Below are positions 11,776 to 22,445 of a stretch of 64,000 nucleotides of DNA, in pieces. The position numbers and the translations under genes are program-made. The notes under the pieces were generated by a model. The model was not told the DNA's origin. It was given only the letters and a program-made list of their open reading frames with translations, and ran no database searches. The stretch's first letter is position 1; each line of letters starts with the position of its first letter. Source of the stretch: Argopecten irradians (lineage: Eukaryota; Mollusca; Bivalvia; Pectinida; Pectinidae); contig NC_091135.1 in assembly GCF_041381155.1 (NCBI RefSeq), forward strand, positions 58,417,997 to 58,481,996. The letters run 5' to 3'.

Positions 11776-11808
11776 TGTAGCTGCTTCACTGAGTGTTTCA
11801 ACTTTTCT

Positions 11809-12747
11809 CTAATCTAAATGAGTTTTTATGTTTATGTGGACACAACGTTTAAACTCCTCTATCAACAATAATTGCCTCAATTTACCGAAATCCTCATCAA
11901 TTTCTTTAGAATCACACCACCTATTAAATAATTGTTCCTTTTCTCTGGCAAATTCTACATGAGTTTGTTCATCTCTCTTTCTCGAGTTTCGAAATTTCTG
12001 GCGGTAAGCCTCAGGAACTAACTCATAAGCTTTCAAAATAGCTTTCTTGACTACTTGGTAATTTGAAATCTCATCTACAGATAAAGAAGAATAAATGTCT
12101 CTAGCTTTACCCATCAAGACACTTTGAAGAAGCATTGTAAGCTTATCTTCAGGCCATTTCATACTGTCAGCTATTTTCTCAAAATGCAGAAAATACTTGT
12201 CAACTTCTTTCTCTTGAAAAGGAGGAACTAACCTAATATTTCTACTGACATCAAAACCTCTGTTTCCTTGTAAACCCCTAAAAGTTGGATTACTTGAACC
12301 GTCTTGAGAAGCTAGCTCTAATTCTTTAATTCTAAGTTCTGTTTCAGCTTGAATTTTCTGCTTCTCTAGTTCTAACATCTGATCTCTCTCGATCTCTTTT
12401 TCTTTTAATTTTCTTTCAATTTCTTTTTCTCTTAACTCCTTTTCTATTTCTCTTTCTCTCATTTCTTTCTCAATTTGTTTCATTTTCATTTCATGTTCAA
12501 GTTCCATTTGTCTAATTTGGATTTCTGAAGTGACTGTTTCCTCTATACTATCTAATGCACTAGAGTCAAATTTGCCATTGTCAACAAAATATCTTATAAT
12601 TACATTCCTAATTTCAGCTTTCCTCAAATTAGTTTTGATAGTAAGGCCTAAATGTTTACCCAATAACAGTAAATCCTTCTTACTAACTTGCAAAAGAACT
12701 TCCAGGGATGGCGCTTTAACAAACTGTTCTACCTGCATAGTAGTCAT
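11809..12747 (-). CDS. Gag of Gmr1-like element, SCAN-like capsid
   Basis: Open frame of 312 residues beginning MTTMQVEQFV, 127 bases inside the 5' LTR. Residues of about 85-145 are a highly charged Glu/Lys/Arg repeat (REREIEKELREKEIER), predicted to be a long coiled coil. Residues of about 165-312 contain LVPPFQEKEVDKYFLHFEKIA, split here by LVPPF and KYFLHFEKIADSMKW, then QVVKKAILKAYELVPEAYRQKFR, the pattern shared by SCAN domains and Gmr1-like gags. In known elements this part forms the capsid. The zinc knuckle is not here but at the start of the next frame. Confidence 0.85.
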   Translation of the reverse strand: MTTMQVEQFVKAPSLEVLLQVSKKDLLLLGKHLGLTIKTNLRKAEIRNVIIRYFVDNGKFDSSALDSIEETVTSEIQIRQMELEHEMKMKQIEKEMREREIEKELREKEIERKLKEKEIERDQMLELEKQKIQAETELRIKELELASQDGSSNPTFRGLQGNRGFDVSRNIRLVPPFQEKEVDKYFLHFEKIADSMKWPEDKLTMLLQSVLMGKARDIYSSLSVDEISNYQVVKKAILKAYELVPEAYRQKFRNSRKRDEQTHVEFAREKEQLFNRWCDSKEIDEDFGKLRQLLLIEEFKRCVHINIKTHLD

Positions 12748-12851
12748 ATTTATCTAGCTGTTGGTTTCAAATGTAAACTCAAAGTTTGTACACAAATTTT
12801 GAAAATTTCTAAATTAATTTTTCAAAGTTAGATTTCACAAATTAAATATCG

Positions 12852-12869
12852 ATCCCGGACGAGCCCCCA
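12852..12869 (-). other. Primer binding site, tRNA-Pro type
   Basis: The minus strand reads TGGGGGCTCGTCCGGGAT, four bases inside the 5' LTR. This is the 18-base primer site complementary to the 3' end of tRNA-Pro, the same one used by murine leukaemia viruses. It would prime minus-strand DNA synthesis. Confidence 0.92.
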
Positions 12870-12873
12870 AATC

Positions 12874-13580
12874 TGTTACATTAACGAATAACAGAAAGGA
12901 GAAACCAGCAGCTAAATTCAAAACACAATTTAATTATATATACAATATTATACAGAGATGGTTTACAATATCTAAAGTAATTGGTGGTGGTACAAGACTA
13001 GTACGATGATTTAAAGTGTTACTTATCTGTATGCGAATGTCCTGGTATAATCCTTGATCCTTCCAGGTTTCAAATTAACAATAATCACAAATCCACAAGG
13101 AAATTGAATGTCCACCGATGATTTGTAAAGTTCCAGGCAATATGAATAAATCCACACAAAGTGTTGTAATAATCCACAGATAAAGTCACAATAGCTCTCC
13201 CAATAGAATCTTATATGGCGCTGTACAATTCTTGATATGTCTTATTACAGGTCTCATTACAGTTCTGATTAGCCTTGGGCAGCTGGAGTATATATAGCTT
13301 AACCCTAATTCAAGAATATTGGAGAACCTTCTACTTCTAGAAATATCTAACTAAAAACAGTAAACAAGTAAACACACATAACTTTCTGGAAATAGATCAT
13401 TCTAGATCTCTACTTAAAATCAACATGTTTACAAACATATTTGTTTATACATGATTATATTCTAGAAAGTTCTATAACCTAAATCAATGATATGACCTCC
13501 ATAGGATGTATTGATAAAAAAAGCTATAGGAGTTATCTCCCTTATCTCATAACTACATGTATTTAGTGTCATACATAACA
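12874..13580 (-). repeat. 5' LTR of the Gmr1-like element
   Basis: Second 707-bp LTR, nearly identical to the first. In element orientation it carries the promoter. A TATATATA box lies near 13,290, about 290 bp into the LTR. It is followed outward by ACAC, the second copy of the target-site duplication. Confidence 0.95.
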
Positions 13581-15100
13581 ACACATGGAACTTCCGTTCG
13601 ATTTGTCACGACGTAAATATGACGTAAGAAAATGTTGAAGTTTAACTTTAAAATTTAATAACGATACGTTGCACTTGACGGAGAGCTATTCTGGAGTGTA
13701 CAGAATGTACCCGATGTGTCGTTACAAAGTCCAAGACAAACTCAGTTACAAATAAAATATATCGCGCTGAAATAATGTACAGACAATAAAATTATAGAAT
13801 TATGATTGACAGATATCGCTCAGTGGGAAATAATTAGCCGTTGTCAGAGTCCTTTAGGCAATTTTAGAATGGCCGTTACATTAATCCGGTTACGTAACAG
13901 AATGGGAAATAAAATCTTTCATAACAGATATCGAAGTAAGTCGCCATGCCAATTCGAATACATATGTTTTGAGAGTTACACTTTTCGCATTGTAACATTT
14001 AAAACAAAAGATATCACAATAAATCCAAATATCACATTCTGACTAAAAGTATATTTAATTCATTAATATCTCATACTAAGTAATTCTTGAAATTGCAACA
14101 GCTTGAAAAAAACAACTTGCTGACACTTCTCCTAAAACTTGGATGCATTTTTTTCTCCATTTAACCAAGGATTTATAAGTGAGAAGGATTCGTGACTGTC
14201 TCTTTCCATTACTAAACACCACGCGAGACGCCTATGAACCGGGAATAAAAACCGTTTTTCTCAACAAATACTTGTCTTATCGAGTCAAACGAAACACCTT
14301 TGTAAAGTTTATTAAATTTCATGACGTATATTACTTGCTTTAAAGACGGAATATTTAGAGGATATGTCTTAAATTTTCGTTAAAAAAGATCGACAGCTCA
14401 TGAAATGACGGCCCCGCTTCAGAAAGTAAGACGGTAACCCTCGCACCCGCAAGCTACATCAAAGGCTGCGCCGGCGGATATCAAAGGAAAATCAGTCGTC
14501 GCCCAACGTCACGGTCAGTGCACAAACACAAAAGCGCCTGCCTTGGACTTCCCCAAAACCCAGTGTGACTTATCCTTCTCATGTACGTCCTTGATTTAAC
14601 TATATCCAACAGGATAAAAAACAGATGAAATGAATTTTCATGGCTATAGAGGCACTGGCTGAATATGATGCATATTTGTCTGTCAAAATGCATAAAATAT
14701 ATATAGTAATGTACTGTATATATTGGTAGCTCTTTATTTCCCCACTTTTGACAATTTATATGTAGCTCAGGTAAACGTACACAGGTAAGCAAAGGTAAAA
14801 ATTAATATGGAACTGACTATAATTGGGTTTCCTTTGTTCTCCTATACCAATGTTTTTCTTTGTTCTCTAAAAAGTGGGCAATTGGAGAACATACCGCCAG
14901 AGGACACAATTATCACACATGGGTTTTTATCTCAAATGCCATAACGGATTTACATGTACATGTAGAGTAAATTTAATCAAGAATATATTCAAGCCTTCGG
15001 ATTGTCACATAATAGTAAACTGATAATTGATGTTAAAATTTAGCAGCTTTTAACACATGTTCAAAGCACATTAAATTTTATCACAAAATTCTTTGTGATA
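13581..15100. other. Unassigned AT-rich stretch
   Basis: Starts with the ACAC target duplication of the gypsy element. I see no supported gene, RNA or repeat. Short open frames at 13,806-14,042 and 14,481-14,792 lack family motifs and splice context. Confidence 0.5.
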
Positions 15101-15218
15101 CGATCATAAAACATGTTATCATACTCTGAGTTGTAAATTTGAAGTTCTATAACGCACTAGTTCCAACATTCAAGCTAATGTTCTTGTCCAGTCGGACAGT
15201 TGGATACTTGGCTCATTG

Positions 15219-15226
15219 TATATAAA
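15219..15226 (+). promoter_or_regulatory. TATA-like box of duplicated locus, copy 1
   Basis: TATATAAA lies just upstream of the exon 1 ATG. Copy 2 has a weaker TTATAAG here. Copy 3, the one with the intact gene, has lost the motif through a short deletion. Assignment as a promoter is by sequence and position only. Confidence 0.45.
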
Positions 15227-15232
15227 TGTTAG

Positions 15233-15320
15233 ATGTTGGCTGTACACGACTACTTGGGTGTGTGTTATTCCCGTGAACAAGCGCTGGTGACAATCTCAGT
15301 AGTCTTCGAGGATCAATTTG
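15233..15320 (+). other. Exon 1 of duplicated locus, copy 1, with upstream ORF
   Basis: The exon ends at a strong donor (CAATTTG|GTAAGT at 15,320/15,321). The ATG at 15,233 opens an 88-base frame (29 codons plus one base). Spliced to exon 2 at 16,327, it would stop after 34 codons at TGA, overlapping the main ATG as ATGA. Identical architecture is present in copies 2 and 3. The transcription start was not located, so only the part from the ATG is given. Confidence 0.6.
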
Positions 15321-16326
15321 GTAAGTTGTCGTCATCAAATCTCTTCAGCCAAATGTAAGGTGTTGGTACAAAATAAGAAATATTACTAAAAAGTCCCTAT
15401 AACTCAATTCGTGTTGTTCCAAATTGGGCATTGCGGATACTATTTTCAAATACAATGTATAATTAATCTACAGAAAGAGTATATCGAAAGTATTTTCAGC
15501 CTAAATATTGTCTTAGTATACAAATACAGGCTAAGAGATAGCAGACTTTTACAAGAACAACAGTCACTTTTTAATCAATCAAATATGGAGTTTATTTTAG
15601 GAAAAAATCTTGTTTTCAAAAAGAAATTAGAGAAGTGCAAGGGATAATTCTATCAAGTCAAACTCTATTGTTTTTCTCAATTTACTTTGAAAATTCATTT
15701 ATTCAGAGTGATGATTCAATTAATTTTTTCCTTATGTACATTTATAATTTTATTATGTAGTCGGTACAGCGACTCAAACTTTTGGATACTAGATATTGAT
15801 CAATAAATGTGAAAATCGCAAACTTTAGGAATGAGGTTTGTTTAAAACACAAACAATAAGTTGGCAGACGTTGACAGTTATATATACTTAGACATATATT
15901 CGGTCTCTCAGACTTCCATATATATAAATCTATGTCCGTCGTCCGTTTGTTTTAATACATCTGTCTGCCATTTGTTTGTCGAATAAATTTTGGTTCCATT
16001 AACCGTCTCTATCTCGTGTGTCTTCTGTCTGTCTGTCCGTCTGTCATCCGTTTATAAAACAAGTCCAGTTATCAATCACTCGCTCGTTTGTCGTTAATCA
16101 AATGTCTACATGCTAAATGATCCGTCTGTCAGTAGTCCGTTTTTAAGGTCCTTCAGTTTGTCTCACATTCACTTGTCTTGTCCTCGTATTGATGTCTGAC
16201 AATAATTGTAAATATATGTTTCTACTACAATCAAATAGATAACAATGAAGATATTTTGAAAAAAAATGAGAATAACGTCAATAAAAGTTCTTAAATTCAT
16301 GTTTATTTGAATATTTTATATTTTAG

Positions 16327-17481
16327 GTTGTTTTCCGGTATGACTTGGCCCGGTAAGATTGTGTACGCTCAGCTAGTCGTCTTGTTTGTACTCAGTACCA
16401 CTCTATACGTGTACCTGTACTCTAGCATCACCATGCAGACGTTCGCTATCGGCAAGGTGATGAAAGGCACCATCAAAATCATCATATAATGGCGGAATCA
16501 GATGGAGGACTGGGCTCAGACAACTACTAAATTCGTAATAAAAACGTCATTTCCGGACAATTCAAAACGTCGGCAAACATATATTGGAACGTTCAATGTC
16601 AGAATTGTATAATGACAGTGAGTCAGGAAAAACGAAGTTGCAAATAAATGTTTTGCCGCAAAGGAATTTTCAGAAAATTGTTGAAAGTTCTAAGTGTATC
16701 GATTGCACACCCAACGTGCTTCTAACACTATTTACCTCATGGCCGACAAAAGCAGAAAAGCAACTTGCCACAACAACACATTAAGGAACTGGGCACAGTT
16801 AAAGCCTCATATCCAGCCGGTATTGTTTTACTGGCAGAGGAAGCAACAGAGAAAGGCTGGGCTGTACTTCCGGTTCGAAAAGCCGGAAGAGGAGTGCCAA
16901 TTCTGAAATATATGTACAAGGATGTCATGGAACGATATAATTCAACATTCTACGCTTTTTCTAACGGTAGTATACTGTACAGTCAATCACTTATAGAAAC
17001 ATTAAAAACCGTGCTTAAATCTTCTCAGATACCTAAAGGCAAACCAATGATGATAATCGGCAGAAGAACCAACGTTCAAGATGTGACTTTAGACGAGGCT
17101 GTTTCTGGAGATAGAGTTCAAGAGACGGCGAAAGTTCGAGGGAAACTATTTAATGTGTGGGCTGAGGATCATTTCATAACGTCAGCTAACTACCCGCGGA
17201 AGGATATACCGGAAGTTGTAATTGGTCGGAGGGCGTATGATAATTTGTTGGTATCGAACGCACAAGAACAGAAACGTGTTACTATAGACGCTACTGACAC
17301 ACTCGTGGCCCTCCACCAAACGACAAAGGCGGGGAATCAAGAGGGATTCAAGGCCGACAACCCTGAGTACAATCACAATCTACTTCGGCGAATGTATCGT
17401 CAACTTCATTACGCCGACGGTCTAACGTCATGCGCAGACTATTACACGCTTTACCGTGACAACAAAAAATACATATTTTAA
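16327..17481 (+). pseudogene. Pseudogene of the type II membrane protein, copy 1
   Basis: Second exon of copy 1. It follows an acceptor TATATTTTAG and starts with ATG at 16,340. It aligns to the intact gene at 45,844-47,034 along its whole length but is dead. A Lys codon became TAA after about 49 codons (near 16,487). Later there are small deletions of 2, 2 and 13 bases and one near the end of 1 base, plus a 3-base insertion, so the frame shifts several times. The last 200 codons stay readable in one frame (about 16,850-17,481) and keep the conserved segments GWAVLPVRKAGRGVP, YNSTFYAFSNG and ATDTLVALHQTTKAG. In the intact copy the NG is followed by D; here it is followed by S. A poly(A) signal AATAAA lies at 17,604-17,609. 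Confidence 0.88.
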
Positions 17482-18044
17482 AGAGAACGGCCTCAAAAGT
17501 ATGTTCGCCATTTTAAAAGAGTTTTGATGATTTTTGTGTATGCTGTTAATATAGAATTTGCATGAGCAGTATCTGGAAGAATACTTACCCTGGGTATAAT
17601 TAGAATAAACACAAACAGAGGATCTAAAATGTAAGTCATGCTGAAGGGAAATGACTGGAATTCGAAAAAAACGTCCTTCCAGATGTCAAAGGTAGAATCC
17701 CACCTTCATCTATATACATCTGCAATAATATATGCTTTTGGAATTTCGTGTTTACCCATGTTATGTCTTCTGCAGTTCTGATGGGAACATGAATTGTGTT
17801 GACAATTATTTCGATATATTCACATTTCCGTTTTCTCTTTGCTATATAAACCACTGCAAAATCGTTTACACTTGCGTAAACGCAGCGGTTGCCGCGCAAG
17901 AATACACAGGCCGGAACACTGACTTCAGCAAGTAGTGTGAATGCTCATCCTGTTATGTCTATTGTATCTGTATTACAAATCTTCAATATATTGCATGTAT
18001 GAATGTAATGTAAATCTTAAATTGTATATCAGCAAATGAAATAT

Positions 18045-18912
18045 TTAAAGGTAGGTTTCGCCCAATGAAATATAAAGACTACGAAATTGAAATTTATCCT
18101 ATACATAGATATAATCTTCAGATCATTTTCAATGCATACAGCGAACAATATGGGTGGTCAGTTGCCTAGCTTGACCAGGAAAATACTCCTCTAAAAATAG
18201 AGCGAAGTCAAGCTTTACATAGAACATGACGTATTTTTCCAAAACGAGGCCGCAGCAACAAACGGAAGCGTGCAACAAAATGTCAGATAGAAGTGACAGT
18301 CTTGCCACGGCATGTTTTATTAAAAAACAACAACAAATCGAAGTGCGAGGGACTGTTTATATACATATCATATCATACGCTCGCTAACTTTGTACACCAA
18401 ATATGTGCGCTGGCATATGTGTTGAAATTTAACTCACCACGTGCAATGCCGTTACACGAGTCCCAACAGATCCCGGCAAGTTCCGCTTGAGATGTGGCTT
18501 CTGTTTCTTCTATTGCTACATGCCATCTCTGAATTTAATTCCCTATAGATATCCTAGGGTGCTACCTAAACCATTATAATTTCCTCCACTTTGTTGCCGA
18601 TTCAGATATATTTTTTTCATCGCACACACTTTCGTTCAGCCATGAACGTACTTTTAGTGCGTGCCAATGCGCATGCGCCAAACTTCGACAACACAATCCT
18701 CCATCGCAGCTTCATTTGCATATTATTTTGTCTGACGGACACCGTAATAAATCAAGGATTTCCTTCAATTTTGTATTCAATACACATTTGTTCAATCTCA
18801 AACACATAAAGAAATTAAATTGAGATATTTTGATATGTATTTTTCATCTTTTCTTCCGCTTATCGCATTTCACAAAATAATATTTATTTGCTTGGGCGAA
18901 ACCTACCTTTAA
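18045..18912. mobile_element. Non-autonomous DNA transposon with perfect 21-bp TIRs, TTAA ends
   Basis: The ends are perfect inverted repeats: TTAAAGGTAGGTTTCGCC at the left (18,045) and its complement, ending CTACCTTTAA, at 18,912. If TTAA is the target duplication, the TIR proper starts AGGTAGGTTTCGCCC. The element is 868 bp long and no transposase is visible inside. It interrupts the copy 1/copy 3 alignment, so it arrived after the duplication or was lost from copy 3. TTAA targeting suggests a piggyBac or Kolobok source, but the TIR is not one I recognise. Confidence 0.8.
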
Positions 18913-19129
18913 CAAATATTGTATGAATGTGATAAAAATGATAAAGTTGATATGGAACTATATTTTGTGTACTCTCTGATTTGACAACATTTCCCGCCAA
19001 ATTGAAGCCATCTCTTCCAGGATTCCATCAATTGACGGGCTGTACCAACAATCGTATAAAATTGAAAAAATCCGTTTTATTTTATTTGAACACTTAATTT
19101 AAATCAAATGGTCGGTCGAAATGTAAATA

Positions 19130-19281
19130 TAAGGAAAGATTTTTATTGTTTGTTGTTTACTGGTGTGTAAACTGCATTTTTTGTACAGATATTTCAAGAT
19201 GACGCGCGTCATTTAAAATGTATGTACACAACATGCAGTTTACACACCAGTAAACAACAAACAATAAAAATCATTCCTTAG
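19130..19281. repeat. Foldback element, about 48-bp arms
   Basis: The left arm (about 19,130-19,177) contains TTGTTTGTTGTTTACTGGTG and the right arm (about 19,233-19,281) its reverse complement. A spacer of about 55 bp separates them. The arms are nearly perfect. It has MITE-like structure, lies in copy 1 and is absent from copy 3. Confidence 0.8.
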
Positions 19282-20344
19282 ATATCTAATTCAACTGATA
19301 CGAACAATTAATTTTGCTTTTGGTGCATGCGCAATCAGTAATTCAATTCATACAGGACACAGTGCTATCGGTGTTTTTCTGGACGCAGTTAATTATTATT
19401 ATTTTTTTTTTAATCTTAAAGTAAAATTAGAATCTCAAATTTTTCAATGGTAGTAATGGTGTAAAGTAAGTAATATATGCAACTGAAGAAAAATTACTAA
19501 TTCGTCTGCTCCTGTTTGTGATAGAGAAAAAATACCATTTATCAGCGATGGAGCATGTTTAACTACTAATTTGTTCGTTAATTTGTTTATACGTTCTGGA
19601 ATCTTCAAACAAAAATAATAATTAAAAAAAAACATTTTGTTGCAATACTATGCACACATGGCAAGTTTGCTAAAATTGAAACGTCTTATTTGCCACATTT
19701 AAGTAACTTTATTATGAAGAAACTGCCATTGATAAGGACCAGTGTTAACATACAGGTATACCTGCGAAACATAGTATGCGGACTATTATAGAAAGTGGTC
19801 AATGATACTAAAAGAAAATTGTTTTATTTTAAAGCTGTATACTTAATGAGAACTTCAGTCGAAAAAATTAACTCCTTTTTCCTAATATTGTTCTAGAAAA
19901 TGGAATTGTTCGGAAAACATTTCATAACTGGTATAGCTGAATCATATGGATTGATTTATATAGAAACTAGCACTGAATTATCTGTAACACCAAAAGTCCT
20001 AAAATACGCCTCATCGAAGCTCATAAATCCCAAACAGTTGTCAGAGGGAGAAATTAATCAATAAATCAATAAGAATATCTCTGCTTTTGCGAATTTTCGG
20101 CCTCTTTGCCATCTCCAGGTAGGTGGAATAAAACGCCAGTAAAATCACTAATTTACAATCAATTTCACTACTGTATAATGCTGAATAACACTGAATATAT
20201 CAACTTATATATTACTTAGGTAACTTTATATATATGATGCATAATAAATCGGTTAACATTTTATAATATTTCGAACTCTATTCTTACTGTAAAGATAAAA
20301 ACATAATAATAAAACATTAATAACAACTTTAATTCGCGAAAAAA

Positions 20345-21520
20345 ATAAGGTCCGGCACGTATAGCTAGGGTAGCATGTGCGGTGCGATAACGCGTCGCGC
20401 AGTGAATGCGAGTTGGGTCATTTCTAGCCGTCGTCCCATACAGAGCGGTCATACTATTTAGCTAGCCGTCATGGATCCTGAAGTTGAAATGTGTATTTCA
20501 AACCAAGTAAAATCTGCCGTAGAGTCGTCTCAGAGCCAGATTCTATCTCAGTTGGATCATGTCTGCTCAACATGGTACTTTGGAGAGTAGACTTTGTGAC
20601 AATTCTGAAGCTCAATTGTGCCGTTTACAACAAAACATTTTTTGTGCCGAGCCTCACAAATTTTCAAAAAAAAGTTGTGAGGATCAACACAAATTTAATG
20701 AAAAAGTGAAATCTAAGTTAGTGGAAGCAAACCAGCTGGCCGATACAGAACCCTCTTCATCGAAATCCAAAATAGCCGAGGGTATTGACTTAAGCAATTA
20801 TCGCCAAAAATGAGTAAAGTTGGCAGACACGTCTGAAGCCGGTTGGAAGGCAGTTGAGGAATATGTTGCCAATCCCATTGCCTCCGATTCAGACGACGAA
20901 AAGAAGATGGACTGGGCCAGAGCAAGGGCAAACAAAAAACTAAAAACTAACAAGGTTAAACCCGGACGTGGGAGGAGCAAATACACACCGTATAACGACA
21001 CGCGGAGCATTCCTGCTTTTTGACAGGGTAATTACAAGGGCGTTTCGATGAGGCCTCAGAGACCAGGGATGTGTTTTGCCTGTGGCAAGCCGTAGCATTG
21101 CGGATGGAGTGTCCAGCTATCCCCAAGAAATCGTCATCCTCGGGTGTCAGTAATATAAGTATTTTTTTGCAATTCTGTGCATGTCTGTAGTGAGTCTGTA
21201 TGCTCTAGTGAAAAGGTGTCTAGCACTCAAATCGAGGCGAGTATTACCTAAAATGTTGTCAATAATGACCCCCCCCAAGGAGGCGATTTGTTCGCCCGTT
21301 GGCAGGCTGAAATGTAAGTTCAATAAATGGGCAGAACAAGGTACGTGCAATGCAGTCCTGACTATTATTAGCGAAGGTTATAGAATCCCCTTTCGAGACA
21401 TCCCACCAGTTGCTAATTTAAGTAATAATAAATCGGCAAGGGAAAATCCCGAGTTCGTCCAATCAAATACAAAAGCTGTTACGTTTGAAATGTATATCGG
21501 AAGTCGCGTCGGCCCTTAAT
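20345..21520 (+). mobile_element. DIRS-like retroelement fragment, broken
   Basis: Plus-strand fossil that starts where the homology of duplicated copies 1 and 3 ends. A gag-like start at 20,471 (MDPEVEMCISNQ) is followed by a charged region with DSDDEKKMDWARARANKKLK, a Cys-rich GMCFACGKP zinc-knuckle-like site near 21,070, and a segment near 21,360-21,450 with GYRIPFRDIPPVANLSNNKS, the N-terminal RT signature of DIRS-like elements. The fragment ends before the catalytic RT core. Broken, with several breaks. It differs clearly from the element at 1-3,399, so two lineages are present. Confidence 0.7.
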
Positions 21521-21689
21521 GTTGTCAACCCGCTCACTGTGTTTAATGACTTGCAGTTAACATACATGCATATGGATTCTTAAAATCCAATTTAATTACA
21601 AGCGTTTCATAAACATTGATCAGGATTAGAGAGTAATGATTATTTTCTTCGTGTTTTAAAATTAATCTTCGTACTTAGCAAACACGTGT

Positions 21690-22115
21690 AAATACAGATA
21701 TCTTTAATTCAAATAGAGACATTTCTATTTGAAATAGAGATATCTGTATTTGAATTAAAGATATCTGTATTTAAAATGAAGACATCTCTGTAAAAACAAA
21801 ATAAAAGATATTTTTTTTAAATGTGAATACTTTTGATTAAAGTAGAGATATCTCTATTTTAAATAAAAATATTTTTAATTGGACAATAAATAAAGATATC
21901 TAGATTTGAAATAAAGATATCTCAATTACGATTAAAGATATCTGTAATTCAAATAGAGATATCTGAAATTTAAATAGAGATATCTGTAATTTAAATGAAG
22001 ATATTTCTATTTTCAGTAGAAATAGAGATATCTGTATTTAAATATGACATATCTTTATTCAAATACAGATACATTTATCTAAATTACATAAATCTTAAAT
22101 TAAATTAAGATATCT
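21690..22115. repeat. Irregular AGATATCT repeat array
   Basis: A run of imperfect units built around the palindrome AGATATCT, alternating with T-rich and A-rich arms such as GTAATTCAAATAG. About ten GATATC cores occur in about 425 bp. Because core and arms are self-complementary, the region can form many small hairpins. Two further units lie at about 22,465-22,510. Confidence 0.75.
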
Positions 22116-22123
22116 TCATTTTA

Positions 22124-22243
22124 ATTAAGCATTGAAGTCACTATTTTTTAATTCCATCGGAGTATGAAAGAAATTTTGTTTTCAAACAAAATTTATTCCA
22201 TAACTCGATGAAATTAAAAAAATAGTGACTTCAATGCTTATAT
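22124..22243. repeat. Foldback MITE-like element
   Basis: The left arm contains AGCATTGAAGTCACTATTTT and the right arm its reverse complement near 22,213-22,241, with a short spacer containing a second small inverted repeat (AAATTTTGTTT/AAACAAAATTT). It lies inside the AGATATCT-rich tract. Confidence 0.75.
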
Positions 22244-22299
22244 TTAATTTTCCAGTCTTTTTTATAAAAGTAAATACGTTTACACGTACGATTCCATTG

Positions 22300-22445
22300 A
22301 TTTTTCCAAGGGATTATTTTTTCCAAATCAATACACAACGTCAATGTTTCTATTGTGACGTCACGATAACGTCGGGTTTCCACGCCATTCTCGGATTTTT
22401 TTTCAATCGTGGAATGGAAAAAAATGAATAAGCCAATCAGAAAGC
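22300..22445 (-). repeat. Inverted partial copy of the 35.9-kb dispersed repeat
   Basis: Read on the minus strand, this matches about 35,940-36,075 and 39,370-39,510: it shares TTGTGTATTGATTTGG and the ACGTTATCGTGA region. It is more diverged than those two copies are from each other. Confidence 0.55.

Larger units (their letters stand above)
7163..13580 (-). mobile_element. Gmr1-like Ty3/gypsy LTR retrotransposon, nearly whole and young
   Basis: LTR retrotransposon read on the minus strand. It has two 707-bp LTRs (7,163-7,869 and 12,874-13,580), ACAC duplicated on both sides, a primer site complementary to tRNA-Pro, and a purine tract before the 3' LTR. Domain order is gag, zinc knuckle, protease, integrase, reverse transcriptase, RNase H. 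Integrase ahead of RT is unusual for Ty3/gypsy and marks the Gmr1-like group. The gag resembles the SCAN domain, which is thought to descend from Gmr1-like gags. The two LTRs differ at only about four positions (two substitutions and two single-base length differences in A runs), about 99.5% identity, so the insertion is recent. The copy is almost whole, with about one or two breaks in pol. The gag-pol boundary may use read-through or frameshifting natural to the family. Confidence 0.93.
15101..20340 (+). repeat. Duplicated locus, copy 1 (promoter, exon 1, pseudogene, downstream)
   Basis: Starting at CGATCATAAAACATG, this segment aligns to 44,542-48,850 (copy 3). It covers the promoter region, exon 1, the intron, the coding exon and the 3' flank. 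The match is interrupted between about 17,830 and 19,300 by two inserted inverted-repeat elements. The first part (15,101-15,880) also matches copy 2 at 25,375-26,148. The copy ends where a DIRS-like fossil begins. All three copies have the same orientation. Confidence 0.9.

Noticed and set aside
14481-14792. Minus-strand 103-codon frame
   Set aside because: No recognisable domain and AT-rich random-like composition.
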